64,000 nt of DNA from Bradyrhizobium sp. CER78 (GTDB lineage Bacteria; Pseudomonadota; Alphaproteobacteria; Rhizobiales; Xanthobacteraceae). The stretch lies in NCBI RefSeq assembly GCF_029846235.1, contig NZ_JARVWP010000001.1, positions 62,001 through 126,000 of the forward strand, in the 5' to 3' direction. The notes under the pieces are model-generated. The model was not told the DNA's origin and searched no databases. It was given only the letters and a program-made list of their open reading frames with translations. Shown here piece by piece: positions 45,015 through 54,059 of the stretch (position 1 is its first letter; the number at the start of each line of letters is the position of its first letter). A program made the translations under genes and the position numbers.

Positions 45015-45810
45015 TTAAAACCGCAGCGCCAGGCCGTCCTTGCGGTGGTCGGAGGCGCCGAGCAGAACGCCGCGCGCATGGTCGATGCGGATCGCCTGGC
45101 AGCCGCCGATCGGCTCCTCGGAGAAGCGGGCCGCGTGACCGCGGGCGCGCAGCTCGTCGCGGATATCAGGCGATATCGTCGTCTCCAGCGACAACGCGCC
45201 GTCGAAGGCAAAGGAGCGCGGTGCCTCCGCTGCCGCCCGCATTGAGGTCGCGGTCGACCACCGTGACATAGACGGTGTCGCGGTGCTCGATATCGTCCCA
45301 GGTCGCGGGCGCGGACGCGCGGCCCATGTCGATCTTGCTGCGGATCCTTCCGATATAGTCGTCGGCCAGGAAGGCGGCCGGATCGACCTTGCTGGTCGCC
45401 GGATCGCAGGAGAAGGCATCGCGGGCGCGGTAAGCGGCCTTGGTCGCTTCGGCGAGCAGATGGATGCGATCGGCCTGCGCGAGTGAACCGACGTCGTAGC
45501 CGGCCAGCGTGCGCAGGGTCATCAGCGCGGCCAGGCCCTGCCCGTTCGGCGGACACTCGACCACGTCGTGATCATGGTATTGCGCCGAGATCGGCTGCAC
45601 ACATAATCCGAGCTGTGCGCGGCAAAATCGTCGGTGCTGTGGGCGCCGCCCAGCCCGCGCAAGATGCTCACCATCTCATCGGCAGCCTCGCCCGTGTAAA
45701 AAGCCTCGCGCCCGTGCCGTGCGATCCGGCGCAGGGTGCGGCCGAGCGCAGGTTGGGTGCGGATGTCGCCAATGTCAGGCACCTTGCCGCCCGGAAGGAA
45801 CTGTGCCGCA
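45015..45810 (-). pseudogene. Decayed gamma-glutamyltransferase (5'-truncated, frameshifted)
   Basis: Three minus-strand frames carry consecutive parts of a gamma-glutamyltransferase. About 45800-45605 encodes PGGKVPDIGDIRTQPALGRTL and [17 protein letters not shown]. About 45605-45250 encodes [41 protein letters not shown] and [16 protein letters not shown]. About 45245-45015 encodes [44 protein letters not shown] (split here for length). The N-terminal half is missing, there are at least two frame changes, and the segment around the nucleophilic Thr of the small subunit is deleted. The gene cannot make an active enzyme. Its 5' break coincides with the start of a repeat mosaic. Confidence 0.88.
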
Positions 45811-45811
45811 G

Positions 45812-46134
45812 TATGGGTCCCTGCTTTCGCAGCGACGACGCCCGGGAAAAGATTTGTGCACTCACCCACTCTCCCGTGTCATCGCCCGGCTCGACCGGGC
45901 GATCCAGTACGCCGCGGCCCATCGGTTCAATAACGACTGTCTCTGGAATACCGGATCACCCGCTTTCGCTTTCGCGGGTGATGACACCGAACGAGCTTTG
46001 CGAGCGTGCCCCTGTCGTCCCTGCGAAAGCAGGGACCCATAACCACAAATGCAGATTGATGCGCGACGGCGGAACGACGAGTCCCGATCACATCGCCGCC
46101 ACGGAGTATGGGTCCCTGCTTTCGCAGGGACGAC
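45812..46134. repeat. Mosaic of short palindromic intergenic repeats
   Basis: Three copies of a 28-bp palindromic module reading GTCCCTGCGAAAGCAGGGAC in its core lie at 45812-45839 (one mismatch), 46014-46041 (opposite orientation) and 46107-46134. Between them are a perfect 9-bp hairpin ATCGCCCGG/CCGGGCGAT (45881-45903) and another, ATCACCCGC/GCGGGTGAT (45955-45982). Such modules are common in Bradyrhizobium intergenic DNA. They fill the gap between the broken gamma-glutamyltransferase and the LuxR-type gene; no gene is visible in 45811-46163. Confidence 0.85.
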
Positions 46135-46163
46135 ATGTGGAGAGAGCCGCGGCTTCACGCCAC

Positions 46164-46838
46164 TCAGTGCGGCCGCGACATCATCGCCACCACGGCCGAC
46201 CGCGTCTCGACGCCGAGCTTCTCGAAGATATGAATCAGGTGCGTCTTCACCGTCGCGAGGCCGATGTTCAGGCATTCGCCGATCTCGCGGTTGGTGCGGC
46301 CGCAGCACAACAGCTCGACCACCTCCATCTCGCGCGAGGTCAGGCCGTAGCGCGCCGGCTCGTCGGGATTCGACGACAGGCGGCTGGTCAGGTTGAACTC
46401 GAGATAGTCGTGGATCTTCTCGGCGATGTGCATGCTGCCTTCGGGGATCGCGCAGCCCGGCGCCCAGAGCACGCTCATGCCGGCGACGATCCGGTCGTTG
46501 CGGCGGAAAAAGAACTCGATCATGTCGGCGACGCCGCATTGGCCCGCGAAGGCGCGGTAGGTCGCCGCCTCCTGGGACGCGCATTGGGCGAGCGCTGTGC
46601 TCAGCCGGGCAATCGACCGGTTGCTCGCCGAGCGCGGATGCAGCGGATCGAGCCGGTTCATGCCGGCAAGATACTGGTCGTGGAAACTCGGCGGGACGTT
46701 GCTGGAGAGCACGAAGCGGTTGAGGGTCAGATTGCCGTCGACCTCGTAGAACGCGGTCGCGGAACCCTCGAGAATCCCGCGCGCGAACTGAATGGCCTGC
46801 GTGGTTGCCGGATCCGGTCGGCCCAGAAGCGCAATCAT
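46164..46838 (-). CDS. LuxR-family (GerE-type HTH) transcriptional regulator
   Basis: A 224-residue regulator. The C-terminal LuxR/GerE helix-turn-helix (about 162-220) reads GLTSREMEVVELLCCGRT, NREIGECLNIGLATVKTHL and HIFEKLGVETRSAVV. The N-terminal domain (1-155) is not an obvious receiver and lacks an evident autoinducer-binding signature, so its signal is unknown. It is divergent from the serine hydrolase gene, with a 222-bp shared upstream region, making that gene one possible target; the minus-strand genes to its left are others. Confidence 0.88.
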   Translation of the reverse strand: MIALLGRPDPATTQAIQFARGILEGSATAFYEVDGNLTLNRFVLSSNVPPSFHDQYLAGMNRLDPLHPRSASNRSIARLSTALAQCASQEAATYRAFAGQCGVADMIEFFFRRNDRIVAGMSVLWAPGCAIPEGSMHIAEKIHDYLEFNLTSRLSSNPDEPARYGLTSREMEVVELLCCGRTNREIGECLNIGLATVKTHLIHIFEKLGVETRSAVVAMMSRPH

Positions 46839-47060
46839 GACCTACCTCCCGATGTTTCCCGATGGCGAACGTCTGTGCGTCGCATACCTGGCACGCTGGG
46901 GCAGACGCAGGGCGTAGTCAAGCAATTTGCGGGCCAAGCGCACATCCTGGCAACAGTTACGCCGGAGTAACCTCAGGCCCCCCTCCACCATCCGGTTGAT
47001 TGCGGACGGCGCGACCCATGCGGAACTTTCGCACCTCCCCATGTCATCATTGGATCAAGA

Positions 47061-48263
47061 ATGAATTCGCGTCGCATCATGGCCGCCTTCCCGTCGGCGG
47101 CCGACGAACAAGTCACGCTCGCCAACTGGCGTCAGCATCCCTTCAACGAGTGGGCATTCCGCAATGTCCGCGAGCTGCTGCCCACTGCGAACATCGCACG
47201 CGCATCGGCGCCGGCGCCGCTGTCGTTTGCGCCGCGCTATCTCGACGACGTCAGCTTCGCCGATCCGCGCGGCGAGACGGTCGGCGTCGGCCAGGCACTG
47301 CGCGCCAGCCACACCGACGGCATCGTGGTGTCGCATCGCGGCCAGATCGCGTTCGAATGGTATGCCCACGGTCTGGCACCGGATACGCCGCACCTGATCT
47401 TCTCCGTCAGCAAGTCGGTCGCCGGAACGCTTGGCGGCATCCTGGCCGATCGCGGCAAGCTCGATCCCGACGCGCCGGTGACGCGCTACATCCCGGAGAT
47501 GGAGGGATCGGTCTATGGCGGCAGCTGCACGGTGCGCCACCTGCTCGACATGAGCGTCGGCATCCGCTTCGACGAAGACTACATGGCGCGCGACGGCGAC
47601 ATCATCAACTACCGCCGCTCGACCGGCTGGGAGCCGCCGGATCCGGCGATTCCGCCGAGCAATCTGCGCGACTATCTGCGCACGCTGCGGCCGAACGGCG
47701 CGCCGCATGGCGAGACCTTCCACTACGTCTCGACCAACACCGACGTGCTCGGCTGGGTCTATGAGCGCGCCTGCGGCATGTCCTATGCGAAGATCCTCTC
47801 GCACTATCTGTGGCAGCCGATGGGCGCCGAGCACGACGCCTACATCACCGTCGATTCGCGCGGCGCGGCGCGTGTCGCCGGCGGCGTCTGCGCGACACTG
47901 CGCGACCTCGTCCGCTTCGGCGAGATGATGCGCAATCAAGGCATCAGCAACGGACGGCAGGTCGTCCCAGGCTGGTGGGTCGACGACATCAGGCAGAACG
48001 GCAATGCCGAGGCGTGGTCGCGCGGCGACCTGACCAAGGTGTTTCCGAACGGCAATTACCGCAACAAGTGGTACACGCTCGACCGCGGCGAAACGCCGTT
48101 TGCCGCCGTCGGCATCCACGGCCAGTGGATCTACATCGATCCGGCCAACGAGACCGTGATCGCGCGCGTGTCCTCGCAGCCGCTGCCGATGGACCTCGAT
48201 CTCGACCACATGTGGATGCGCGGCTATCGCGCGATCGCAGCCAGGCTTGCCGGCAAGGCCTGA
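47061..48263 (+). CDS. Serine hydrolase of the beta-lactamase/class C superfamily
   Basis: A 400-residue cytosolic-looking protein (no signal peptide) of the beta-lactamase-related serine hydrolase superfamily. The SxxK nucleophile motif is SVSK in LIFSVSKSVAGTLGG (about residues 113-127), the second motif is YVST followed by N (YVSTNTDVLGWVYERACG), and a late HGQW replaces the KTG-like box. Such proteins include 6-aminohexanoate-dimer hydrolase (NylB-like) and esterases, so activity on linear amides is plausible next to the amidase operon. The ribosome site is weak; MAAFPSAADEQ is an alternative start. Confidence 0.88.
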   Translation: MNSRRIMAAFPSAADEQVTLANWRQHPFNEWAFRNVRELLPTANIARASAPAPLSFAPRYLDDVSFADPRGETVGVGQALRASHTDGIVVSHRGQIAFEWYAHGLAPDTPHLIFSVSKSVAGTLGGILADRGKLDPDAPVTRYIPEMEGSVYGGSCTVRHLLDMSVGIRFDEDYMARDGDIINYRRSTGWEPPDPAIPPSNLRDYLRTLRPNGAPHGETFHYVSTNTDVLGWVYERACGMSYAKILSHYLWQPMGAEHDAYITVDSRGAARVAGGVCATLRDLVRFGEMMRNQGISNGRQVVPGWWVDDIRQNGNAEAWSRGDLTKVFPNGNYRNKWYTLDRGETPFAAVGIHGQWIYIDPANETVIARVSSQPLPMDLDLDHMWMRGYRAIAARLAGKA

Positions 48264-48279
48264 CCGGTCGACGGAGACC

Positions 48280-49683
48280 TCATTCGACAGGAGGCCGCCG
48301 CGTATGCCAGTCGGTCACCGACTGGAACGCGGCGCCGGCACGGACCAGCACGTCCTCGGACAGATGCGGGCCGACCAGTTGCATGCTGAGCGGCATCTGG
48401 TCCGAGGCCATGCCCATCGGCAGCGTGATGGTCGGACTGCCTGAGAAGTCGAACACCGCGGTGAAGCGCAGAATGCTCAAGAGCACGTTGGGGTCGGCCC
48501 CGTACTCGCTCATCTTGGTCAGCGTCGGGATCGGCACCGGCATCGTTGGGATCAAGAGCAGATCGATATCCTCGAACATCGCAGCAAGGCTGCCGCTGAA
48601 CTTCAGCCGCTCGTGATGGATCGCGGCAATGTCGACGCCGCTCATCGCCCTGCCCTGCTCGATCAACTGGGCGAGGTCCGGTCCGTATTCCGACTTCCGC
48701 GACGGGTAAGTGTCCAGATGCGCCTCCGCCGTCTCCACCGAGCACATCGCGATCCACTGGCTGACGAGCTTCTGGTAGGGCGGGACATGCACTTCGCGGA
48801 TGTCGGCGCCGAGATCGGCGAGCGTGCGCTCGGCTTGCACCAGGGCGGTCACGACCTGCCGGTCGATTCCCTCCTGGGTATACCTGCGATCGACGCCGAT
48901 CCGCAGGCCCCTGATGCCCTCGCCTGCCCCGGCGAGATAGTTCGGCACTACCGCCCGCAACGCGGTCGGATCGTTGGCATCGGCACCGGCGATGACGCCC
49001 AGCATCGCCGCGGCGTCGGCAGCGCTGCGGCACATCGGCCCGACGTGATCGAGCGAGTCAGCCAATGGGAAGATGCCGTGCCGGCTGACCCGGCCCCAGG
49101 TCGGCTTGATCCCGGTCAGGCCGCAGGTCGCCGACGGAAACCTGATCGAGCCGCCGGTGTCGCTGCCGATCGAGCCGTAACAGAGCCCCGCCGCGGTCGC
49201 GACGCCAGATCCGCTCGATGACGAGCCGACCCAATAATTCACGTTCCACGGATTGAGCGGGGCCTCGACGGCCGGATGGTGGCTCGTGTAGGCGCCCTCC
49301 GTCATCTTGAGCTTGCCGAGTGTCACCGCGCCGGCGACTTCGAGCCGGTCCACGATCGTGGCGTTGAAGGACGGCACGAACGTCGCGTGGATCGTGGTGC
49401 CGCCCGTGGTCGGCGCAAACGTCGTGTAGCAGAGATCCTTCAGGGCGATTGGAACGCCGTGCAGCGGGCCGCGCCAGATACCCCTGGCGATCTCCGCATC
49501 GCGCTGTTTCGCCTGGGCCATGGCGCGCTCCGCAAGGACGTGCGCGTAGCCGTGAAACTGCCCATCCAGCTTGGCGATCCGGCCGAGGATCGCCTCCGTG
49601 ATCTCCGACGACTTCGCCTCGCCGCGGCGGATGAGCCCGGAGACCTCGGTGATCGACTTGTAGTGCAATGGATCCGCTGACAT
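48280..49683 (-). CDS. Amidase signature family enzyme (last gene of the amide operon)
   Basis: A 467-residue amidase-signature hydrolase. The catalytic triad reads K82 (IALKDL), cis-Ser S155 in VGSSSSGSG, and nucleophile S179 in GSDTGGSIRFPS. It is a close paralogue of the amidase at 56347-57747: the three catalytic residues have identical numbering in both, and long blocks match (GVPIA-KDL, TEGAY, KPTWGRVSR). It lies at the 3' end of the minus-strand operon behind the transporter and an SDR. The natural amide is unknown; a linear amide or carbamoyl compound is likely. Confidence 0.93.
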   Translation of the reverse strand: MSADPLHYKSITEVSGLIRRGEAKSSEITEAILGRIAKLDGQFHGYAHVLAERAMAQAKQRDAEIARGIWRGPLHGVPIALKDLCYTTFAPTTGGTTIHATFVPSFNATIVDRLEVAGAVTLGKLKMTEGAYTSHHPAVEAPLNPWNVNYWVGSSSSGSGVATAAGLCYGSIGSDTGGSIRFPSATCGLTGIKPTWGRVSRHGIFPLADSLDHVGPMCRSAADAAAMLGVIAGADANDPTALRAVVPNYLAGAGEGIRGLRIGVDRRYTQEGIDRQVVTALVQAERTLADLGADIREVHVPPYQKLVSQWIAMCSVETAEAHLDTYPSRKSEYGPDLAQLIEQGRAMSGVDIAAIHHERLKFSGSLAAMFEDIDLLLIPTMPVPIPTLTKMSEYGADPNVLLSILRFTAVFDFSGSPTITLPMGMASDQMPLSMQLVGPHLSEDVLVRAGAAFQSVTDWHTRRPPVE

Positions 49684-49770
49684 CTGACGCCCTGCTGTTT
49701 TCGGAAAATGCCTGCCCGGACCGCCGCTCCGGGCGGCGGTCTCATCACCTGTACTGACGGCGTGCTGCGC

Positions 49771-50538
49771 CTAGAACTGGACGCCGCGCGTCAACGCGCC
49801 GTCCACCACGAGGTTGGTCCCCGTGATGAAGCTCGCCGCCCTACTCGCAAGGAACACCGCGGCATTCGCCATCTCCTGCGGCGTGCCCATGCGGCCGGTC
49901 GGGTTGAGTGCCAGCGCGGACTTGTACAGTTCGGGATTGCCGTCCTTGATCATGTTCCAGACGCCGCCCTCGAAATAGGTATTGCCCGGCGACACCGAAT
50001 TGGCCCGAATGCCCTTGGCGGCGAGCTGGTAGGCAAGCCCCTGCGTATAGTGGATGATCGCGGCCTTGAACGTCCCATACGGACCGCTGGCAAAATCGAC
50101 CTCGCGGCCCGACACGCTGGAGATGGTGACGATCGCTGCCGCCTTGCTCTTCTCGAGATGGGGCATCGCGGCGTTGACGAGCCGCACCGTGCCCATCATG
50201 TCGGTGGAGAATTCCTTCTCCCAGCTCTCCTCGTCCTGCCCGATCGAGAGCGCACTGACATTGGCAACCACGATATCGATGCCGCCGAGCTTGGACGCCA
50301 TGTCGGCGACCCAGGCCTTCAGCGCCGGTCCGTTCGAAACGTCGACCGCGCTACCGAACGCCGCAACGCCCTTGGCCTTGATCGCGGCAACGACGCTCTC
50401 GACATCCGCCTGGTTGCGCGCGCAGATGCCGACATTGGCACCCTCGGCGGCGAACGTGTCGGCGATTGCCCTGCCGATGCCCTTGGTGCTGCCGGTGACG
50501 AGAACCTTTGCTCCCTTGAGTCCCAGATCCATGTCCAT
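49771..50538 (-). CDS. SDR-family oxidoreductase
   Basis: A 255-residue short-chain dehydrogenase: cofactor loop TGSTKGIG, NVSAL in place of the common NNAG, catalytic Ser in VTISSVSGRE and Tyr-Lys in YGTFKAAI, then NSVSPGNTYFEGGVW. It lies between the second amidase and livF in the amide operon, so it may process an alcohol or ketone derived from the imported compound. Substrate not predictable. Confidence 0.92.
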   Translation of the reverse strand: MDMDLGLKGAKVLVTGSTKGIGRAIADTFAAEGANVGICARNQADVESVVAAIKAKGVAAFGSAVDVSNGPALKAWVADMASKLGGIDIVVANVSALSIGQDEESWEKEFSTDMMGTVRLVNAAMPHLEKSKAAAIVTISSVSGREVDFASGPYGTFKAAIIHYTQGLAYQLAAKGIRANSVSPGNTYFEGGVWNMIKDGNPELYKSALALNPTGRMGTPQEMANAAVFLASRAASFITGTNLVVDGALTRGVQF

Positions 50539-50592
50539 TCCCTCCGTTATTGTCGATTATGACAACCGTTATTCACCACGCGGCGCAGCCAA

Positions 50593-51303
50593 TTAGAGCA
50601 GCAGCTGCGCACGAACATTGTCCTCGTTGACCTCCTCACCGGCCAGCGACCGCGTGATCTTGCCCTTCTCCATGATGTAGCAGCGCTGCGCGACAGCGAG
50701 GATGGTGTCGAGATTCTGCTCGACGATAATGATGGTCGTCCCAAGCTCCGTACGGAACGATTTCAGTGCGTCGCAGATGTGCTGCACGATCGAGGGCTGG
50801 ATGCCCTCGGACGGCTCGTCGAGGATCATCAAGGACGGATTGCCGATCAGTGCGCGGCCGATCGCAAGCTGCTGCTGCTCGCCGCCCGACATAGTGCCCG
50901 CGATCTGCCGCCGGCGCTCCTTCAGACGCGGAAAATACGCGTAGACGAGTTCCGGCAGCTTCTTTCCGTCCGGGCCGCCGATCAGCTCGCCGACCTGCAA
51001 ATTCTCCTCGACGGTCATCTGCGGAAATACGTCACGGCCCTGTGGGATGTAGCCGAAGCCGGCGCGCGCCCGCGCGTCGGCCTCGAGCTGCGTGACGTCC
51101 TGGTCCATGAAGGCGATGGTGCCGCGCCAGCTCTGCAGCAGGCCCATCAGGCAACGCATCAGCGTCGACTTGCCGACGCCGTTGCGGCCGATTACGCCGA
51201 CGATCTCGCCGCGCGAGACCTGCATGCTGACGCCCTGCAGGATCGGCGTCGCGCCGTAGCCCGCCCAAAGCCCCGAAACATCCAGAATGCGATCAGTGGG
51301 CAT
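50593..51303 (-). CDS. livF: Urea/branched-chain-type ABC transporter ATPase LivF (system 2)
   Basis: The start MPTDRILDVSGLWAGYG at 51303 overlaps livG by 11 bp and gives 236 residues. Walker A GRNGVGKST, signature MSGGEQQQL, Walker B LMILDEPSEGIQPS. The GRNGVGKST form and PQGRDVFPQMTVEENL are typical of UrtE/LivF proteins for urea and short amides. The frame is open upstream of 51303 but lies within livG. Confidence 0.93.
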   Translation of the reverse strand: MPTDRILDVSGLWAGYGATPILQGVSMQVSRGEIVGVIGRNGVGKSTLMRCLMGLLQSWRGTIAFMDQDVTQLEADARARAGFGYIPQGRDVFPQMTVEENLQVGELIGGPDGKKLPELVYAYFPRLKERRRQIAGTMSGGEQQQLAIGRALIGNPSLMILDEPSEGIQPSIVQHICDALKSFRTELGTTIIIVEQNLDTILAVAQRCYIMEKGKITRSLAGEEVNEDNVRAQLLL

Positions 51304-52012
51304 GGGTCTTACCCAGATAGATTTCCGCGACCTTCTCGTCTGCCAGGATGGCCTCGAGGCTGCCGCGTGCGAAGATCTTGCCAAGATGCAGAACGGTGAC
51401 GCGTTGCGCGACCTGACGCACGAACGCCATGTCATGCTCGACCACCAGCACGGTCATGCCCCCGGCATTGAACGATTTGATCAGTTCGCCGGTCTTGTGG
51501 GTCTCCTCCGGCGACATGCCGGCGGTCGGCTCGTCCAGCAGCAGGAGTTGCGGCTGCAATGCCAGCGCCATCCCGATCTCGAGCCATTGCTGCTGGCCGT
51601 GCGACAGCGCGCCGGCGAGCTTGCCGCTGTCGTCGGCCAGATCGAGCAGCGCCAGCAGCCGATCCTCTTCCTCCATGCGCTCGGCGCCCGAAAGCCGCTC
51701 CTGGAGAGCGATCTGGATATTCTGCCGTACCGGCAATTCCTTGAACACGCTCGGCGCCTGCATCTTGATGCTCATGCCACGCTGCACCCGCGCGTAGGGC
51801 CGCTCGGCGGTGATATCGACGGAGTCGAAAAAAATGCTGCCCTTGGTCGGCGGATAGAGCCCGACGATCAGCTTGAACAGCGTGCTCTTGCCTGCGCCGT
51901 TGGGCCCGATCAGGCAGTGGACCTCGCCGGCATTGACCGTCAGGTCGACGTCGGAGACCGCGGTCAATCCACCGAAGCGCTTCGAGACACCCTTCACATC
52001 GACCAGTGCCAT
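51293..52012 (-). CDS. livG: Urea/branched-chain-type ABC transporter ATPase LivG (system 2)
   Basis: A 239-residue ABC ATPase: Walker A GPNGAGKST, the LSHGQQQWLEIGMAL signature (LSHGQ, the UrtD/LivG variant) and Walker B LLLLDEPTAGMSPEE. It starts 3 bp after the livM stop and overlaps livF. With LivF it drives the second transporter. Confidence 0.93.
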   Translation of the reverse strand: MALVDVKGVSKRFGGLTAVSDVDLTVNAGEVHCLIGPNGAGKSTLFKLIVGLYPPTKGSIFFDSVDITAERPYARVQRGMSIKMQAPSVFKELPVRQNIQIALQERLSGAERMEEEDRLLALLDLADDSGKLAGALSHGQQQWLEIGMALALQPQLLLLDEPTAGMSPEETHKTGELIKSFNAGGMTVLVVEHDMAFVRQVAQRVTVLHLGKIFARGSLEAILADEKVAEIYLGKTHAH

Positions 52013-52015
52013 GGA

Positions 52016-53089
52016 TCAAGTCTCATCCGATTGCAGACGGGCCGTGTCGGCCAACGCAGCTGCCTCGTCGCGCCGTCGACGCCTGCCCCACCAACCGACA
52101 ACGAGTTTGCCGATCCCCAGCACAAATCCCTGCGGCGCCAGCATCACGGTCGCGAGCAGCAACGCTCCCATCAGCACCAGCGCCGCCTGCTGGCTGTAGA
52201 CCGTGATGGTCTGGAAGCCGAACAGCAGCAGGAACGAGCCGACCAGGGTCGCGGTGAGATCGTTGCGGCCGGAGAACGCGACCCACACGATCGGCATCGC
52301 CGCCGCCGGCAGGCCGATACTGGACGGCGTGATGAACTGCCCCCACGATGTGTACAGCGCGCCGCTGAGGCCCGCGAGGCCGCTGCCGATCACGAAGGTC
52401 AGGAGCTGATACTTGCGGACGTCGTAGCCGAGCATCTCGGCGCGCTGCGGATTTTCCCGCGTCGCCACGATCACGTTGCCGACGCTCGAGTTCATCAGCA
52501 TGCGCAGCGCGATGTAGACGACAACGATCAACGCGATCATGACGTAATAGAGCGCCGATCCCTCGATGTCGAAGTCGCCGACGGTGAGCGGGTCCATTCC
52601 CTTCATGCCGTTGAAGCCGTTCAGCCGCGCCGGACCGATATGCCATTCGGGTCCCGCGGTCTGTCCAAGGAAGAAGGCAAGCACCAGCGTCGCCGAGAGC
52701 GTCACGATGCCGAAGAAGATCCCACTGATGCCGCCCCAGATCATGAAGTAGCCGAGGATCCCGGCCGCGATCATCGCGATGACTACCGAGAGGACGAGCG
52801 CCGCGATCGTCGCCGTGCCTCCGCCCATGTTGATGGCGAGCACGCCGTAACCATAGCCGGCAATGCCGAAGAAGAAGGTCTGGCCGAACGACAGCATGCC
52901 GCCATAACCCCACATCAGGCAGAGCCCGAGCGCCATGAAGATCCAGATCAGGAAGTAGGCGAAATTGCCGACGTCATAGGAATCGGCAAACAACGGATAG
53001 ATCAGCGCGCCCGCCAGTACGGCAAGGAAGCCGGACCAGAAGATCCTTCCACGTCCGAGCGTTTGTGGACCGTCGAGCAGCTTCAACAT
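52016..53089 (-). CDS. livM: Urea/branched-chain-type ABC transporter permease LivM (system 2)
   Basis: The start MLKLLDGPQTLGRG at 53089 gives 357 residues. It has about nine or ten membrane segments and UrtC-like features: GLCLMWGYGGMLSFGQTFFFGIAGYGYG (in pieces) and a large loop TAGPEWHIGPARLNGFNGMKGMDPLTVG. An earlier in-frame start lies inside livH and is unlikely. The ribosome site is modest (GGGAA). Confidence 0.9.
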   Translation of the reverse strand: MLKLLDGPQTLGRGRIFWSGFLAVLAGALIYPLFADSYDVGNFAYFLIWIFMALGLCLMWGYGGMLSFGQTFFFGIAGYGYGVLAINMGGGTATIAALVLSVVIAMIAAGILGYFMIWGGISGIFFGIVTLSATLVLAFFLGQTAGPEWHIGPARLNGFNGMKGMDPLTVGDFDIEGSALYYVMIALIVVVYIALRMLMNSSVGNVIVATRENPQRAEMLGYDVRKYQLLTFVIGSGLAGLSGALYTSWGQFITPSSIGLPAAAMPIVWVAFSGRNDLTATLVGSFLLLFGFQTITVYSQQAALVLMGALLLATVMLAPQGFVLGIGKLVVGWWGRRRRRDEAAALADTARLQSDET

Positions 53090-53102
53090 CAGAAATTCCC
53101 GT

Positions 53103-53969
53103 CTAGCGCCCACGACGCACCAGCACGCTGGATAGCCCTTCAGGCAGCACACGTATGATCAGGATCACAGCAAACAGCATGCCGATCTGGCCGATGATCT
53201 GGCCGTAGCTCGCATTCAGCGCCATCCGGATCATCGCCAGGAACACCGCGGCCGGCGCAGTCCCGAGCAGGACGTTGGCGCCGCCGATCACCACGGTGAC
53301 AAAGCTCTCGACCACGAAGGTTGCCCCCATCGTCGGGATCAGCGTCATGGTCGGCGCATAGAGCGCGCCGCAGAGTCCCGCGAGCGCGGTGCCGATCCCG
53401 AAGCTGATGGAATAGATCCGTCCCGTGCGCGCGCCGAGCGCCTTCGCCATCGCGGCGTTCTGCATCGTCGCCCGTGCGATCACGCCAAAGCGCGTCTTCA
53501 TGAAGATGATGTAGAGCCCCGCCAGCACGGCCACTGCACAGAAGAACAGCACCAGGCGGTAGGTCGAGAACGTGTAGCCGCCGATCGCGAAGCTTCCCTC
53601 GGGCGTACCGATCCCGCGCACGGCGGAGCCGACGATCAGCAGCATCGACTGGGTCACGATCAGGCTGAGGCCCCAGGTGGCAAGCAGCGAGTCGAGCGGA
53701 CGCTTGTAGAAGCGCCGCACGATCAGAAACTCGACGATCATGCCGATGATCCCCGCGGTCAGCGCGGCCAGGATCTGGGCGATCGGGAGCGGCACACCCA
53801 GATTTACGAGGCCGACGGTGACGTAGGCCCCGCACATGATGAACTCGCCATGCGCCATGTTGATGACGCCCATCATGCCGAACACGATGGCAAGCCCCGC
53901 CGCGGACAAGATCAGGAACGCGAAGACGTCGGCGAACTGATAGAATACCGAGAAGAGTTCAGCCGACAT
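53103..53969 (-). CDS. livH: Urea/branched-chain-type ABC transporter permease LivH (system 2)
   Basis: The ATG at 53969 has a good ribosome site (GGAG, 5-6 nt) and gives 288 residues starting MSAELFSVFYQFADVFAFL; a GTG at 53987 is less likely. It has UrtB/LivH hallmarks: GMMGVINMAHGEFIMCGAY and the cytoplasmic loop FGVIARATMQNAAMAKALGA. A strong hairpin lies in the 90-bp gap upstream, after the binding-protein gene. Confidence 0.92.
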   Translation of the reverse strand: MSAELFSVFYQFADVFAFLILSAAGLAIVFGMMGVINMAHGEFIMCGAYVTVGLVNLGVPLPIAQILAALTAGIIGMIVEFLIVRRFYKRPLDSLLATWGLSLIVTQSMLLIVGSAVRGIGTPEGSFAIGGYTFSTYRLVLFFCAVAVLAGLYIIFMKTRFGVIARATMQNAAMAKALGARTGRIYSISFGIGTALAGLCGALYAPTMTLIPTMGATFVVESFVTVVIGGANVLLGTAPAAVFLAMIRMALNASYGQIIGQIGMLFAVILIIRVLPEGLSSVLVRRGR

Positions 53970-53985
53970 TCCGCTCTCCGTGATC

Positions 53986-54011
53986 ACGACGCCGCATCAT
54001 TGCGGCGCCGT
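53986..54011 (-). other. Strong hairpin with AATGAT hexaloop between binding protein and livH
   Basis: On the minus strand ACGGCGCCGC pairs with GCGGCGTCGT (10 bp with one G-U) around the six-base loop AATGAT. There is no T-run. The loop has A at position 1 and G at position 4, the pattern conserved in ANTAR-binding RNA hairpins, but only one hairpin is seen. An outer pair, TGATCACGAC (53981-53990) with GTCGTGATCA (54023-54032 on the plus strand), could compete with it. A 3'-stabiliser that raises binding-protein mRNA is the more conventional reading. Confidence 0.65.
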
Positions 54012-54059
54012 CTCGGTTCGAAGTCGTGATCAACACGAGCAAGATTCGTGCCCGCCGCA

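Noticed and set aside
45166..45600. Frame at 45166-45600 as a stand-alone gene
   Set aside because: It encodes only the middle of a gamma-glutamyltransferase; the preceding and following parts lie in other frames, so it is a pseudogene fragment.
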